64,000 nucleotides of DNA from Subtercola boreus (GTDB taxonomy: Bacteria; Actinomycetota; Actinomycetes; Actinomycetales; Microbacteriaceae): positions 22,215 through 86,214 of the forward strand of contig NZ_NBXB01000021.1 in the NCBI RefSeq assembly GCF_003399635.1. The letters run 5' to 3'. This document shows positions 8,507 through 15,834 of this stretch, piece after piece. The notes below the pieces were generated by a model, which worked only from the letters and a program-made list of their open reading frames with translations, ran no database searches and was not told the DNA's origin. A program made the translations under genes and the position numbers. How positions within the stretch are numbered: the stretch's first letter is position 1; the number at the start of each line of letters is the position of its first letter.

Positions 8507-9442
8507 ATGCCCGACAGCCCGTTGTCGCGCACCCCCTACGAGGTGCTCGGAGTGAGCCCTCGATCGAGCGATGACGAGCTCCGGAGGGCGTACCGGCGAC
8601 TGCTCAGGGAGACGCATCCCGACACGGGTGGCAGCGCAGCCGAGTTCCACGCCGTGCAGCTCGCCTGGGAACGGGTCGGCACGAGTTCGGAGCGCGCTGC
8701 CTACGACTCGGGTGCGGGCGCCCGGTCGTCGGCTCCGGATGCCCGTGCCGCGGGTGGGTTCGGGGGAGCATCCACGCCCCACCGCCCGGAGGGCAGCTCG
8801 CTCAAGGCTCGCTCGTACGGGCATCCCGGGGGCGACGAACGCGAGCACTTCCTCACTCTGATGCGCGAATGGGTGGGGCGGGGCGTCGACCTGCCCGACC
8901 CGTACGACCCCACCCTGGTGCGTTCGGCGCCGAGGGAGATCAGGCGCTGGCTCGCCAAGGCGATGGCCGAGGAGGAGACGGCGCGCATCGTGTCGACCCT
9001 CGGCATCGGCTACACGATCTGGAACAACGTGCTGGTCGGCCGCACCGGCGGCAATATAGACCAGCTCGTGCTCGGCCCTGCCGGGCTGTTCGCCATCCAG
9101 TCCGAGGACTGGGGCGGCGTCATCCGGCTCTCGCGGGGTGAACTCGTTGGAGAGGGCATCGCGAGCGATGAGGAGCCGTTCCGGATGCTTGGCCAGAACG
9201 CCCGCGCTCTCGGGCGTGAACTCGGCGTGAAGTTCACCGCCCTGGTCATCGTTGTGCCCGACGACGATCTCGACCAAGCGATCGGCCAGATCGAGCGCGG
9301 CAGGCTCGCCGGTGCCGTCGTCGTGCGGCGTTCCGTGCTGCCCCAACTCCTTCGGAACGGGGTGGGCGGAGGTGAGCGCGCGAGCGTCGACCGGGTCTTC
9401 GAACTGCGCTCCCGGTTGCAGCAGGGCGTGCGTTTCGTCTGA
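8507..9442 (+). CDS. J-domain protein with C-terminal NERD-like domain
   Basis: A 311-residue protein. Residues 8-68 are a DnaJ J-domain with the HPD motif at 37-39 (RETHPDTGG), which stimulates Hsp70 ATPase. Residues ~70-105 are a low-complexity linker. Residues ~140-300 resemble a nuclease-related NERD domain: GGNIDQLVLGPAGLFAIQSE aligns with the usual ID-LVIGP-GVF-IE-K pattern. The Glu-X-Lys of the endonuclease-fold active site reads QSE (198-200), so the nuclease centre appears degenerate. No membrane segment is visible. It may recruit DnaK to a substrate bound by the NERD-like domain (inference). Confidence 0.7.
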   Translation: MPDSPLSRTPYEVLGVSPRSSDDELRRAYRRLLRETHPDTGGSAAEFHAVQLAWERVGTSSERAAYDSGAGARSSAPDARAAGGFGGASTPHRPEGSSLKARSYGHPGGDEREHFLTLMREWVGRGVDLPDPYDPTLVRSAPREIRRWLAKAMAEEETARIVSTLGIGYTIWNNVLVGRTGGNIDQLVLGPAGLFAIQSEDWGGVIRLSRGELVGEGIASDEEPFRMLGQNARALGRELGVKFTALVIVVPDDDLDQAIGQIERGRLAGAVVVRRSVLPQLLRNGVGGGERASVDRVFELRSRLQQGVRFV

Positions 9443-9547
9443 GTGGATGCTGGACCCTCGCCCTGCGGCCGCTGAGGCTGCATGCGTGCAGAGGCATAGC
9501 TTGTAGCTTCAATGAACCTGAAAATGTGCTCAGCGATGTGACAAAAA

Positions 9548-9564
9548 GGTAACGGTTGGGTAAC
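9548..9564 (+). promoter_or_regulatory. Candidate MtrA box (GTAAC direct repeat)
   Basis: Two GTAAC motifs (9549-9553 and 9560-9564) are separated by 6 bp, a period of 11 bp. This is the layout of direct-repeat sites bound by the actinobacterial OmpR-family regulator MtrA, which controls cell-wall hydrolase genes. It lies 130 bp upstream of a putative peptidoglycan peptidase gene. Binding is inferred, not shown. Confidence 0.5.
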
Positions 9565-9693
9565 CTCGAAAAGTCGCCGCGACCACCCGAAGCGGTTTCG
9601 GTGACGATCTGGACACCAAGCACCCAGATCCTGACGGGCCCGTGAAAGCCGCGCGGCCCGTGCGCACCGCAGTGCGCCGGAGGAATACGACAC

Positions 9694-11214
9694 GTGACTG
9701 ACTCGAACGGACGACCAGATGGTTCCCCTGATCTGGCACCCGATTCGAGCTACGAAGTCCCTGTTGTCACGGCCTCTCTGAGCCGTCGGGCCCTGCGCGA
9801 ACGCCTCGCCGCGTCGTCCGTTCCGCCTGTGGTGGCGTCCCGCCGTGAGCGCCGCGAACGCGAGCTGGCCGGAGAGGCTCCGGTTGTACCCGTGGCAGTT
9901 GTCGGCCCTGTCGAACCGATTGTGGTCGGCGACGCCGAACCTACTGTTCCCAGTGCCCGCCGGGCGCGCCGCGACATCCGGGGGCTCGAGCATCTGCTGC
10001 TCGCTCCCGTCGGGCAGCCGCTCCCCGTAGACGAGCCGGCCGCTGAGGTCGAGACCGAGCCCCAGCCGGCGGCCGCCGCTGAGCCGGACGTCGCCGCCGA
10101 GCCGGTCGCCCCCGCCCCCGAGCCGATCGCAGCCCCCGCGCTGGCTGCCACCGCCGAGCCACGCGCGGCTGCCGCGCCGGCCGCCGCCACTCTCGCGCCG
10201 GCCGCCGCCACTCTCGCGCCTGCCGCCGCTGCACCCGCTGCCACCCCCGAGCCCGCCACGATCCACTTCGACACCGAAGACCTCCCCGAGGCGCACGCCA
10301 CTTCCGTGCACACGATGACCTTCAGCCACGCCGACGAGGACGCGCCTGTCGCCCGCGTCTCCGCAACCACGCCCCCCCGGGCATCCGCCGCCGTCGATGC
10401 CTCTGGGCCGCCGCGCCGCACGATGCCGCGCATCCGCCGCGCAGGGACAACCCCCCGCCCCGGTGCCCGCAAGCGCACCATCGCCAGCACGGTCGTGATG
10501 GTGGCGACGGCCGGACTGGTTGCGACGAGCGCCCTTCCCGCCTATGCCTACACCTACACGGACAACCCGATGGGTGCGAACCGGCAGGCCGTGAGCGACC
10601 TCGGCATCCAGAGCCTCACCGTCTCGGGCGTGAACGGGCAGGCCTCCTCGCGCGATGACTACAGCACCACCGGCAACGTCGCCGAGATGGACTCGACGAC
10701 CGGCACGACCGTCTCCCCGACCGTCCAGGCCCTCGCCGCCGAGCTGATGGCAGACGTCGCCTCGGGCAAACTGGTCGGATCGGTGCCCGACCACATCGTC
10801 GAGATCCGCAACCTGGCCAACGGTGTGGCGGTTCCCGGATGCGGTGTCGACTATCGCGTTCTGCAGACCATCAAGGTCGCCGTCGACAACTTCGACAAGG
10901 TGGGTGTCAGCGACATCAACCGGCACTGCACCGGCCAGATCGAGGGCGCCGGTACGGCATCCTCGCACTACAAAGACGGCGGCGGACACGCGGTCGACTT
11001 CTACATCCTGAACGGGCACGGCCTCACGGGCGCCGACTCCGACTCACTGAAGCTGATTCGCCTGCTCGACCCCCTCGTGCCCAAGGGCAGCGGTCTCGGG
11101 CAGTCCGGGTGCCGCCCGTCGATCGCCGTGTCGAACTTCGCTCCCTTCCCCGACACCTGCACCCACATGCACGTCGACTTCGGCAACGCCCAAGGCGTGG
11201 CGCTTAAGTCCTAG
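9694..11214 (+). CDS. Membrane-anchored or secreted M15/hedgehog-fold putative peptidoglycan peptidase
   Basis: A 506-residue protein with a GTG start preceded by GGAGGAA. The first ~260 residues are charged, then strongly Ala/Pro/Glu-rich and probably disordered. A basic stretch (RPGARKR) and a hydrophobic segment (~265-285, ending SALPAYAYT) follow, giving either a signal anchor or a late signal peptide. The extracellular part ends in a domain with SSHYKDGGGHAVDFY (His425, Asp435 positions) and THMHVDF (His491, His493), the spacing of the zinc-binding SxHxxG-A-D and HxH motifs of M15 D,D-peptidases and related hedgehog-fold enzymes. Two or more Cys (CGVDY, HCTG, GCRPS, DTC) may form disulfides. 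The possible MtrA box upstream supports a cell-wall remodelling role. Confidence 0.6.
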   Translation: MTDSNGRPDGSPDLAPDSSYEVPVVTASLSRRALRERLAASSVPPVVASRRERRERELAGEAPVVPVAVVGPVEPIVVGDAEPTVPSARRARRDIRGLEHLLLAPVGQPLPVDEPAAEVETEPQPAAAAEPDVAAEPVAPAPEPIAAPALAATAEPRAAAAPAAATLAPAAATLAPAAAAPAATPEPATIHFDTEDLPEAHATSVHTMTFSHADEDAPVARVSATTPPRASAAVDASGPPRRTMPRIRRAGTTPRPGARKRTIASTVVMVATAGLVATSALPAYAYTYTDNPMGANRQAVSDLGIQSLTVSGVNGQASSRDDYSTTGNVAEMDSTTGTTVSPTVQALAAELMADVASGKLVGSVPDHIVEIRNLANGVAVPGCGVDYRVLQTIKVAVDNFDKVGVSDINRHCTGQIEGAGTASSHYKDGGGHAVDFYILNGHGLTGADSDSLKLIRLLDPLVPKGSGLGQSGCRPSIAVSNFAPFPDTCTHMHVDFGNAQGVALKS

Positions 11215-11284
11215 CCCGCGCGTACGAGGCCGTCGCATGCCGCGTCGCTGACGCGCTGCCAGCCGTGCGCCACCGCCCTGTCGG

Positions 11285-11839
11285 TCAGTGCAGCGTTCCC
11301 GGTACCGGTTGAGGGCACGCATGGTTGATCGCCTGCCACTCGGCGTCTGACATCGTCTGGCTTCGGTCGGCCACGCCCGACGAGGCCATCGCCGACCAGG
11401 GTTCTGATTCGTAGCCGTCGAGGAAGGCCTGGAGGCTGGGCGCGTCAGCGACCGCGTAGCCCTGGGCAGCGAGGCAGTCGCGTTCCCTGAGCTCCGCGTC
11501 GTACAGCAGCCGCTTCTGCCGGTCGTCGACAGGGAACCGGGCGGAGACGGTCTGATTGCAGGCCCAGGTGTCGGCGAGGTAGCGATCGTACTGTTCGGCC
11601 GGGATCGTGTCGCTCGATGCATCGATCCCGCCGTCATCGGTGAGGGTCACCTCCCAGCCGCTCTCGGTGATGCAGCGGTAGAGCGCATCGGCGACGGGGG
11701 ACTGGCTGAGGGGCGCTTCGGTTGTGGTCTCCGGATGCCCGGGGTCGCCGCTGCACGCGCTGAGCGCTCCCAGCGAGGCCAGCGCCACGGCGCCCAGCAC
11801 GGCCAGCCGAGCGATCGTCGATCGGTGGATCACGGGCAT
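11285..11839 (-). CDS. Hypothetical lipoprotein
   Basis: A 184-residue product with a lipoprotein signal: basic start MPVIHRSTIARL, a hydrophobic core and the lipobox LSAC followed by SGDPGHPE, so Cys is lipidated after cleavage by the signal peptidase LspA. The mature part is acidic with conserved-looking Cys residues (LYRCITESGW, WACNQT, ERDCLAAQG, NHACPQPV) that could pair. I do not recognise the family. The ATG at 11839 has an AGAAGGAA Shine-Dalgarno; an upstream extension would destroy the signal peptide. It is divergent from the secreted-peptide operon. Confidence 0.7.
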   Translation of the reverse strand: MPVIHRSTIARLAVLGAVALASLGALSACSGDPGHPETTTEAPLSQSPVADALYRCITESGWEVTLTDDGGIDASSDTIPAEQYDRYLADTWACNQTVSARFPVDDRQKRLLYDAELRERDCLAAQGYAVADAPSLQAFLDGYESEPWSAMASSGVADRSQTMSDAEWQAINHACPQPVPGTLH

Positions 11840-11872
11840 CCGGGTTCCTTCTCTGAGAGTTCTGACGGGTCG

Positions 11873-11911
11873 TTGTGGCCTCGGAGCATGGGGCATATAG
11901 TGAGAATCACT
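11873..11911 (+). promoter_or_regulatory. Sigma-70-type promoter with overlapping palindrome
   Basis: TTGTGG (11873-11878) and TATAGT (11896-11901) are separated by exactly 17 bp, a strong match to the housekeeping consensus and one of the best in the window. An inverted repeat AGTGA-gaa-TCACT (11899-11911) overlaps the end of the -10 box and the expected start point, where an operator would block initiation. It drives the secreted-peptide/ABC cassette beginning at 11978. Confidence 0.6.
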
Positions 11912-11977
11912 CATCGACAACATTCCCACCGAGAGGCTCCCGCGTCAACGGGATCCGGTGGGAGAAGGAAGCCAGAA

Positions 11978-12301
11978 GTGAAGTCTCTCCCCGCTACCGC
12001 AGCAACCCTCGTCGTGGCCGCCGGCCTCGTCTTCGCCAATGCCGTCGGCGCCTCCGCAACGACTGTCGACTTCGGTTCGCAGGTCTGCGGCTGGGGTGGT
12101 CCCTCGGCCGCATCCACTGCCTATGTCAGTGCCACGAGCGTGCACCAGCACCAGGCGAACGGTGTCAGCTGGACGAGCCGTACGTTCGGCTCGGGCTTCC
12201 ACCGGTTCTCGAGCGGAAACGGCGTGGTCAGCATGCAGATCGCCTACCCGTCGGGTACCGAGACCGGCCGCGCCTTCTCGTGCGCGAACGGCTCGTTCTG
12301 A
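11978..12301 (+). CDS. Small secreted protein, possible exported peptide
   Basis: A 107-residue product with a GTG start and AGAAGGAAG Shine-Dalgarno. A Sec signal peptide spans residues 1-27 (MKSLPATAATL...GASA) with likely cleavage at ASA|TTVDF. The mature ~80 residues are polar, rich in Ser, Gly and His (SVHQHQANGVSW) and contain two Cys, one near each end (SQVCGW and FSCANG), able to form one disulfide. No family motif is recognised; size, secretion and the neighbouring adaptor/ABC genes recall class II-type bacteriocin loci such as lactococcin 972, but its sequence does not clearly match. It is first in a six-cistron-like block with the strong promoter at 11873. Confidence 0.7.
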   Translation: MKSLPATAATLVVAAGLVFANAVGASATTVDFGSQVCGWGGPSAASTAYVSATSVHQHQANGVSWTSRTFGSGFHRFSSGNGVVSMQIAYPSGTETGRAFSCANGSF

Positions 12302-12370
12302 CCGACCCGTCGAGCGAACGGCGAACCGGCTACCGGAACGTCGTCAACGGCAACTGAGAGGGGAACACGA

Positions 12371-12607
12371 ATGTCGAACGGTCGGGCCTCGGTCACGGGT
12401 CCATTCGAAACACTGGCCGATGCCCGCACCGCCATGGCGTTCGGGCGGGTGAGGGGTGTCGACACCCTTCTGCTCGCCTGCGCCGAGGCCGGTGTCTCGC
12501 TCGGCCGTTTCGACACCCGGGTGCTCGACGAGCTGGCCGACCTCGACGGCGACTCGGTCTGGGTGATCGCGTCGATCATCCGGCGTGCCGGCAGGCAGGT
12601 CGCGTGA
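12371..12607 (+). CDS. Small hypothetical protein of the peptide/ABC cassette
   Basis: A 78-residue soluble, mostly helical protein (GPFETLADARTAMAFGRVRG, then LLLACAEAGVSLGRFDTRV) with a GAGGGGAA Shine-Dalgarno before ATG. No signal peptide or membrane segment. Its stop overlaps the next start (GTGA), so its production is coupled to the adaptor. I do not recognise the family; position suggests a dedicated regulator or immunity-type partner for the secreted protein, which is inference only. Confidence 0.65.
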   Translation: MSNGRASVTGPFETLADARTAMAFGRVRGVDTLLLACAEAGVSLGRFDTRVLDELADLDGDSVWVIASIIRRAGRQVA

Positions 12608-13821
12608 ACGGCCGGACCCGTTCGCGCTGGGTGCGCCGCCTTCCCCGGGGCGGCGCACGCACGGGAGGCCTCCACACCCGCAGGCTCCGGATGACCACCC
12701 TCACGGTGCCGGGTGTGGTCGCGCTCGTGGTCGGCCTGGCTCTCGCGGCCTGGGCGTCGACGGTTCTGCTGTCGCCGCCCGGGCACGCGGCAGAGCCCGG
12801 CGGTTTCGCCACGGCGACGGTCATGCTGGGGGAGGTCGGCTCGGAGCTGTCGCTGAACGCCGCCGCCGAGTGGCAGGCTGCACCGGTGGCCCGCAACGAG
12901 GCGGCCGGGGTCGTCACCAGCGTCGACTCCGCGCAGGGCGGCGACGCGCGGCAGGGGAGCCGACTCTATTCTGTCAACGGGCGGGCCGTGATCGTGGCCC
13001 GGGGTGAGATCCCCGCCTACCGCCCACTCTCTACGGGTGATTCCGGTGACGATGCCCGCCAGCTGCAGCAGCTGCTGAGCGACGCGGGATTCTTCACCGG
13101 GGAGGTCGACGGAGCATTGGGCGCGGATGCCCGCACAGCCATCGAGCGGTGGCAACAGTCCCTCGGCGAACCAGCCTCGGGCGAGGTTGCGCTCGGCGAC
13201 GTGGTCTTTGTGCCATCGCTGCCCGCTCGCCTGACCCTCGACGGGGTCGTCACACGCGGGGCCCGCCTGGCCGGTGGCGAGCAGGTCGTGGTGGGGATCG
13301 GATCGTCTCCGCAGTTCACCGTGCCTGTCGGCCCTGCCCAGGCGGCCGGCATCGTGACCGGCGCACGAGTCGAACTCACGTCGGCCTCGGGACAGCAGTG
13401 GAAGGCCGTGGTCGCGGGCCGAACCGCGGCGGCGACGGGCAGCACGGTGGTGCTCACGCTCGATCCCGTGCCGACGGTGGCTGCGCCATCCGGTGCCACT
13501 CCCTCCGCCCCCACTCCCTCCGCCCCCGCTCCGATCTGCGGCGCATCGTGCAGCGAGATCCCCGCCACCGGCCAGACCCTGCTCGCCGCCCGGATCATCA
13601 CGGTCGAGAGTGTGCACGGCTCCGTCGTTCCGTCGATGGCCCTGCAATCGGATGCGCAACAGGGCCTTCTGCTCGTCGACAGTGCCGGGGCGCGGCATCC
13701 GGTCACCGTGCTCGCCTCGGCACGCGGCATGTCCGTGGTGCGGGGCGTCGATCCCGGGTTGGTCGTGCGCGTTCCGAACACACCCTCGAGCGCGGGGGAG
13801 CCGGCGGGCGATGGCCCATGA
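12604..13821 (+). CDS. Peptidoglycan-binding-domain membrane adaptor of an ABC system
   Basis: A 405-residue protein. A basic cytosolic N-terminus (RTRSRWVRRLPRGGAR) precedes one membrane anchor (~residues 33-57). Outside are a beta-rich segment, a peptidoglycan-binding type 1 domain (PLSTGDSGDDARQLQQLL... GALGADARTAIERWQQSLG, ~140-190) and a C-terminal region like the periplasmic/extracellular adaptors of efflux pumps, with a Pro/Ser/Thr linker and a CGASC pair. The GTG at 12604 overlaps the previous stop; an ATG at 12691 is the alternative. Such adaptors link MacB-type ABC transporters to the cell wall in Gram-positives (family knowledge). It overlaps the ATPase gene by 4 bp. Confidence 0.75.
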   Translation: MNGRTRSRWVRRLPRGGARTGGLHTRRLRMTTLTVPGVVALVVGLALAAWASTVLLSPPGHAAEPGGFATATVMLGEVGSELSLNAAAEWQAAPVARNEAAGVVTSVDSAQGGDARQGSRLYSVNGRAVIVARGEIPAYRPLSTGDSGDDARQLQQLLSDAGFFTGEVDGALGADARTAIERWQQSLGEPASGEVALGDVVFVPSLPARLTLDGVVTRGARLAGGEQVVVGIGSSPQFTVPVGPAQAAGIVTGARVELTSASGQQWKAVVAGRTAAATGSTVVLTLDPVPTVAAPSGATPSAPTPSAPAPICGASCSEIPATGQTLLAARIITVESVHGSVVPSMALQSDAQQGLLLVDSAGARHPVTVLASARGMSVVRGVDPGLVVRVPNTPSSAGEPAGDGP

Positions 13822-14462
13822 CCGTCTTCCGAGTCGAAGCGCGAGACCTGACCTTCGGGTACCGCGGAGGCAGACCCCTCTTCGAGCACTGCGGCACCGG
13901 TGTCGAGGCGGGAGAACTGGTGGCCCTCACCGGGGCCTCCGGGCGGGGAAAGTCGACCCTGCTCTACCTCCTCGGGCTGATGGTCCGTCCGCACGGCGGG
14001 ATCATCCTGGTCGATGGTGTGCCGGCAGACGCCCTGCCCGACGACCGCCGCGCCGAGCTCCGCGCGCGGCTCCTCGGGTTCGTGTTCCAGGATGCGCTGC
14101 TCGACCCGGGGCGCACGGTGCTCGACAACGTGCTCGAGACCGCGCTCTACCGGTCGGAGTCCCGCCGCGTCTCCGTGCGCCGCGCCCACGAACTCCTGGC
14201 GCGCTTCGGTGTGGAGCAGCGTGCTGAGGCGCGACCTGGCCAGCTCTCGGGCGGGCAGGCCCAGCGCATCGCCCTCTGCCGCGCGCTGATGAACCGCCCC
14301 GGCATCCTGCTCGCCGACGAACCGACCGGCAACCTCGACGCGCAGTCGGCTGCGGTCGTTCTCGGGGCGTTCCGCGAAGCTGCAGAGGGCGGCGCGGCGG
14401 TGCTCGTCGCCACCCACGACCCCTGGCTCGTCAGTCGCTCCGACCGGGTCGTGACGCTCTGA
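13818..14462 (+). CDS. ABC transporter ATP-binding protein (MacB/LolD type)
   Basis: A 214-residue ATPase. Walker A is GASGRGKST (39-47), the Q-loop is GFVFQDALLDPGRTV, the signature is LSGGQAQRIALCRAL, Walker B is ILLADEPTGNLD and the switch His is in LVATHDPWLV. Size and the short helical domain match the LolD/MacB/FtsE group that couples ATP hydrolysis to FtsX-like permeases acting on periplasmic or extracellular substrates rather than true transmembrane importers. ATGA overlap with the adaptor and TGATG overlap with the permease indicate a fixed stoichiometric unit. Confidence 0.9.
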   Translation: MTVFRVEARDLTFGYRGGRPLFEHCGTGVEAGELVALTGASGRGKSTLLYLLGLMVRPHGGIILVDGVPADALPDDRRAELRARLLGFVFQDALLDPGRTVLDNVLETALYRSESRRVSVRRAHELLARFGVEQRAEARPGQLSGGQAQRIALCRALMNRPGILLADEPTGNLDAQSAAVVLGAFREAAEGGAAVLVATHDPWLVSRSDRVVTL

Positions 14463-15688
14463 TGGGGCTTCACGAGACGGGCGGTGGCGCGGGTGCGGGC
14501 GGATGGTGTCGTGCAGGGGCACTGGCACGGGAGGCGGCCGTCTCGGCGGTCACCCAGAGGCTCGCGTCGCTGCTGACGGTCGCTGTGGTCGCCTCCGTGT
14601 GCGTGGCCGTACTGCTGACCGCCGGACGCGCAGACGGAAGTGCCCACGAGGTGCTGTCGAGCCTCGACGATTCCGGTACGCGGTCGATCATCGTGCGTGC
14701 CGAAGCGGGCTCAGGGCTCGACACGGAAGTGCTCGACCGACTGCGCACCCTCGGCGGCATCGAATGGTTCGGGGCCTTCGGAGCGGCGGACGACGTGACG
14801 AACGCCGCCATCGACGGAGGCCTGCCCGTGTCAGCGCGGCTCTTCTATGGGGTTGAACCCGTTGTCGGAATCGCCGGGGGAGACCCTCTCTCCGGCCCCG
14901 AGGGGGCAGACCTTCTCTCCGGCCCCGAGGGGAGCCATTCCGCACCCGGCGGCCGCGCCTCGCGGGCCGCCGCCGGGCAGCTGGGGCTCGCCGACGGGGT
15001 GGGCGCAGTGGTGTCGCGGCAGTCCGGTACATCCGTCGACATCGACGGACTCGTCGACCTCTCGCCCGACCTTCGTTTCCTGGAGCCCGTTGTGCTCCTT
15101 CCCGCCGCGCCGCACGAAAATCCCGCCGCGCCGCACGAGAACCTCGCCGCGTCGCACGAGAAACCGGTCGCGGCGCTGGTCATCCGCGCCGACAGCCCGC
15201 AGATCGTCGGGGCGGTCGCCGCCGCCGTCACCTCGGTGCTCGGGGTCGACGACCCCACGACCGTGACGGTGCAGACGAGCGAGCGTCTTGCCGCCGTGCG
15301 TCACCAGGTCGAGAACCAGCTCGGTGAATTCGGCCGCACGTTGGTGCTCTCGACCTTCGCCGGCTCGTCGGCGCTGGTGGCGGCGATCCTGTTCGCTCTG
15401 GTCATGATGCGTCGGCGGGACTTCGGTCGCCGGCGCGCCCTTGGTGCAACCCGGTCGCTCATCGTCGCCCTGTTGCTCGGCCAGGTCGGCCTCACCGCCG
15501 GCGCTGCATCGGTGTTCGGCACGGGGGTGGCAGTCGCCTTGCTGGCACTTCTCCGGCAGCCCCTGCCCCCTCCGGCCTTCGCGGCGGCCGTGGCCATCCT
15601 CGCCGTGACGACCAGTCTGGTCGCTGCCCTGCTGCCGGCCGTCTTCGCCTCGACGCGGGATCCGCTCCGGGAGCTCCGGGTGCCGTGA
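14462..15688 (+). CDS. FtsX/MacB-like ABC permease
   Basis: A 408-residue membrane protein with MacB topology: one N-terminal helix (ASLLTVAVVASVCVAVLLTAG, about residues 36-55), a large extracellular domain, then three C-terminal helices (around SALVAAILFALVMM, GATRSLIVALLLGQVGLTAG and VAILAVTTSLVAALLPAVFA). The FtsX signature is seen in RRRDFGRRRALGATRSL. The extracellular domain contains two sets of in-frame tandem repeats (LSGPEGA, 27-bp period at 14883-14935; PAAPHEN/LAASHEK, three 21-bp units at 15101-15163). With the adaptor and ATPase it probably moves or responds to an extracytoplasmic substrate, plausibly the small secreted protein (inference). Confidence 0.8.
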   Translation: MGLHETGGGAGAGGWCRAGALAREAAVSAVTQRLASLLTVAVVASVCVAVLLTAGRADGSAHEVLSSLDDSGTRSIIVRAEAGSGLDTEVLDRLRTLGGIEWFGAFGAADDVTNAAIDGGLPVSARLFYGVEPVVGIAGGDPLSGPEGADLLSGPEGSHSAPGGRASRAAAGQLGLADGVGAVVSRQSGTSVDIDGLVDLSPDLRFLEPVVLLPAAPHENPAAPHENLAASHEKPVAALVIRADSPQIVGAVAAAVTSVLGVDDPTTVTVQTSERLAAVRHQVENQLGEFGRTLVLSTFAGSSALVAAILFALVMMRRRDFGRRRALGATRSLIVALLLGQVGLTAGAASVFGTGVAVALLALLRQPLPPPAFAAAVAILAVTTSLVAALLPAVFASTRDPLRELRVP

Positions 15689-15724
15689 GCCCGGACCCGC
15701 AACCCGTGACCCGGGCACAGTGAC

Positions 15725-15796
15725 CCCACCGCACCCACCGCACCCACCGCACCCACCGCACCCACCGCGCCCACCGCACCCACCGCGCCCACCGTC
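15725..15796 (+). repeat. 9-bp tandem repeat (CCCACCGCA x 8)
   Basis: Eight tandem 9-bp units, CCCACCGCA with two CCCACCGCG and one CCCACCGTC variants, lie between the permease and the DNA glycosylase gene. The array is followed by TTATAGGCT just upstream of the next ATG, so it sits where promoter-proximal spacing would be changed by slippage. Confidence 0.8.
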
Positions 15797-15834
15797 TCAA
15801 CCGGGCCACCACCCCCGTCTTATAGGCTCGGAGC

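Noticed and set aside
9443..9693. Possible ydaO/c-di-AMP riboswitch before the wall peptidase gene
   Set aside because: The conserved GGGGAACC-type core and paired elements were not found; the GTAAC repeat explains the conserved-looking part better.
9010..11019. A 669-codon minus-strand open frame over the J-domain and M15-like genes
   Set aside because: Low-complexity Gly/Arg translation antisense to two supported genes; no start signal.
11978..12301. Direct assignment as lactococcin 972
   Set aside because: Size and signal peptide fit, but the mature sequence lacks recognisable family motifs; kept as unknown secreted protein.
15725..15796. Attachment site or integron-type repeat
   Set aside because: It is a simple 9-bp tandem array with no integrase, tRNA or inverted core sites.
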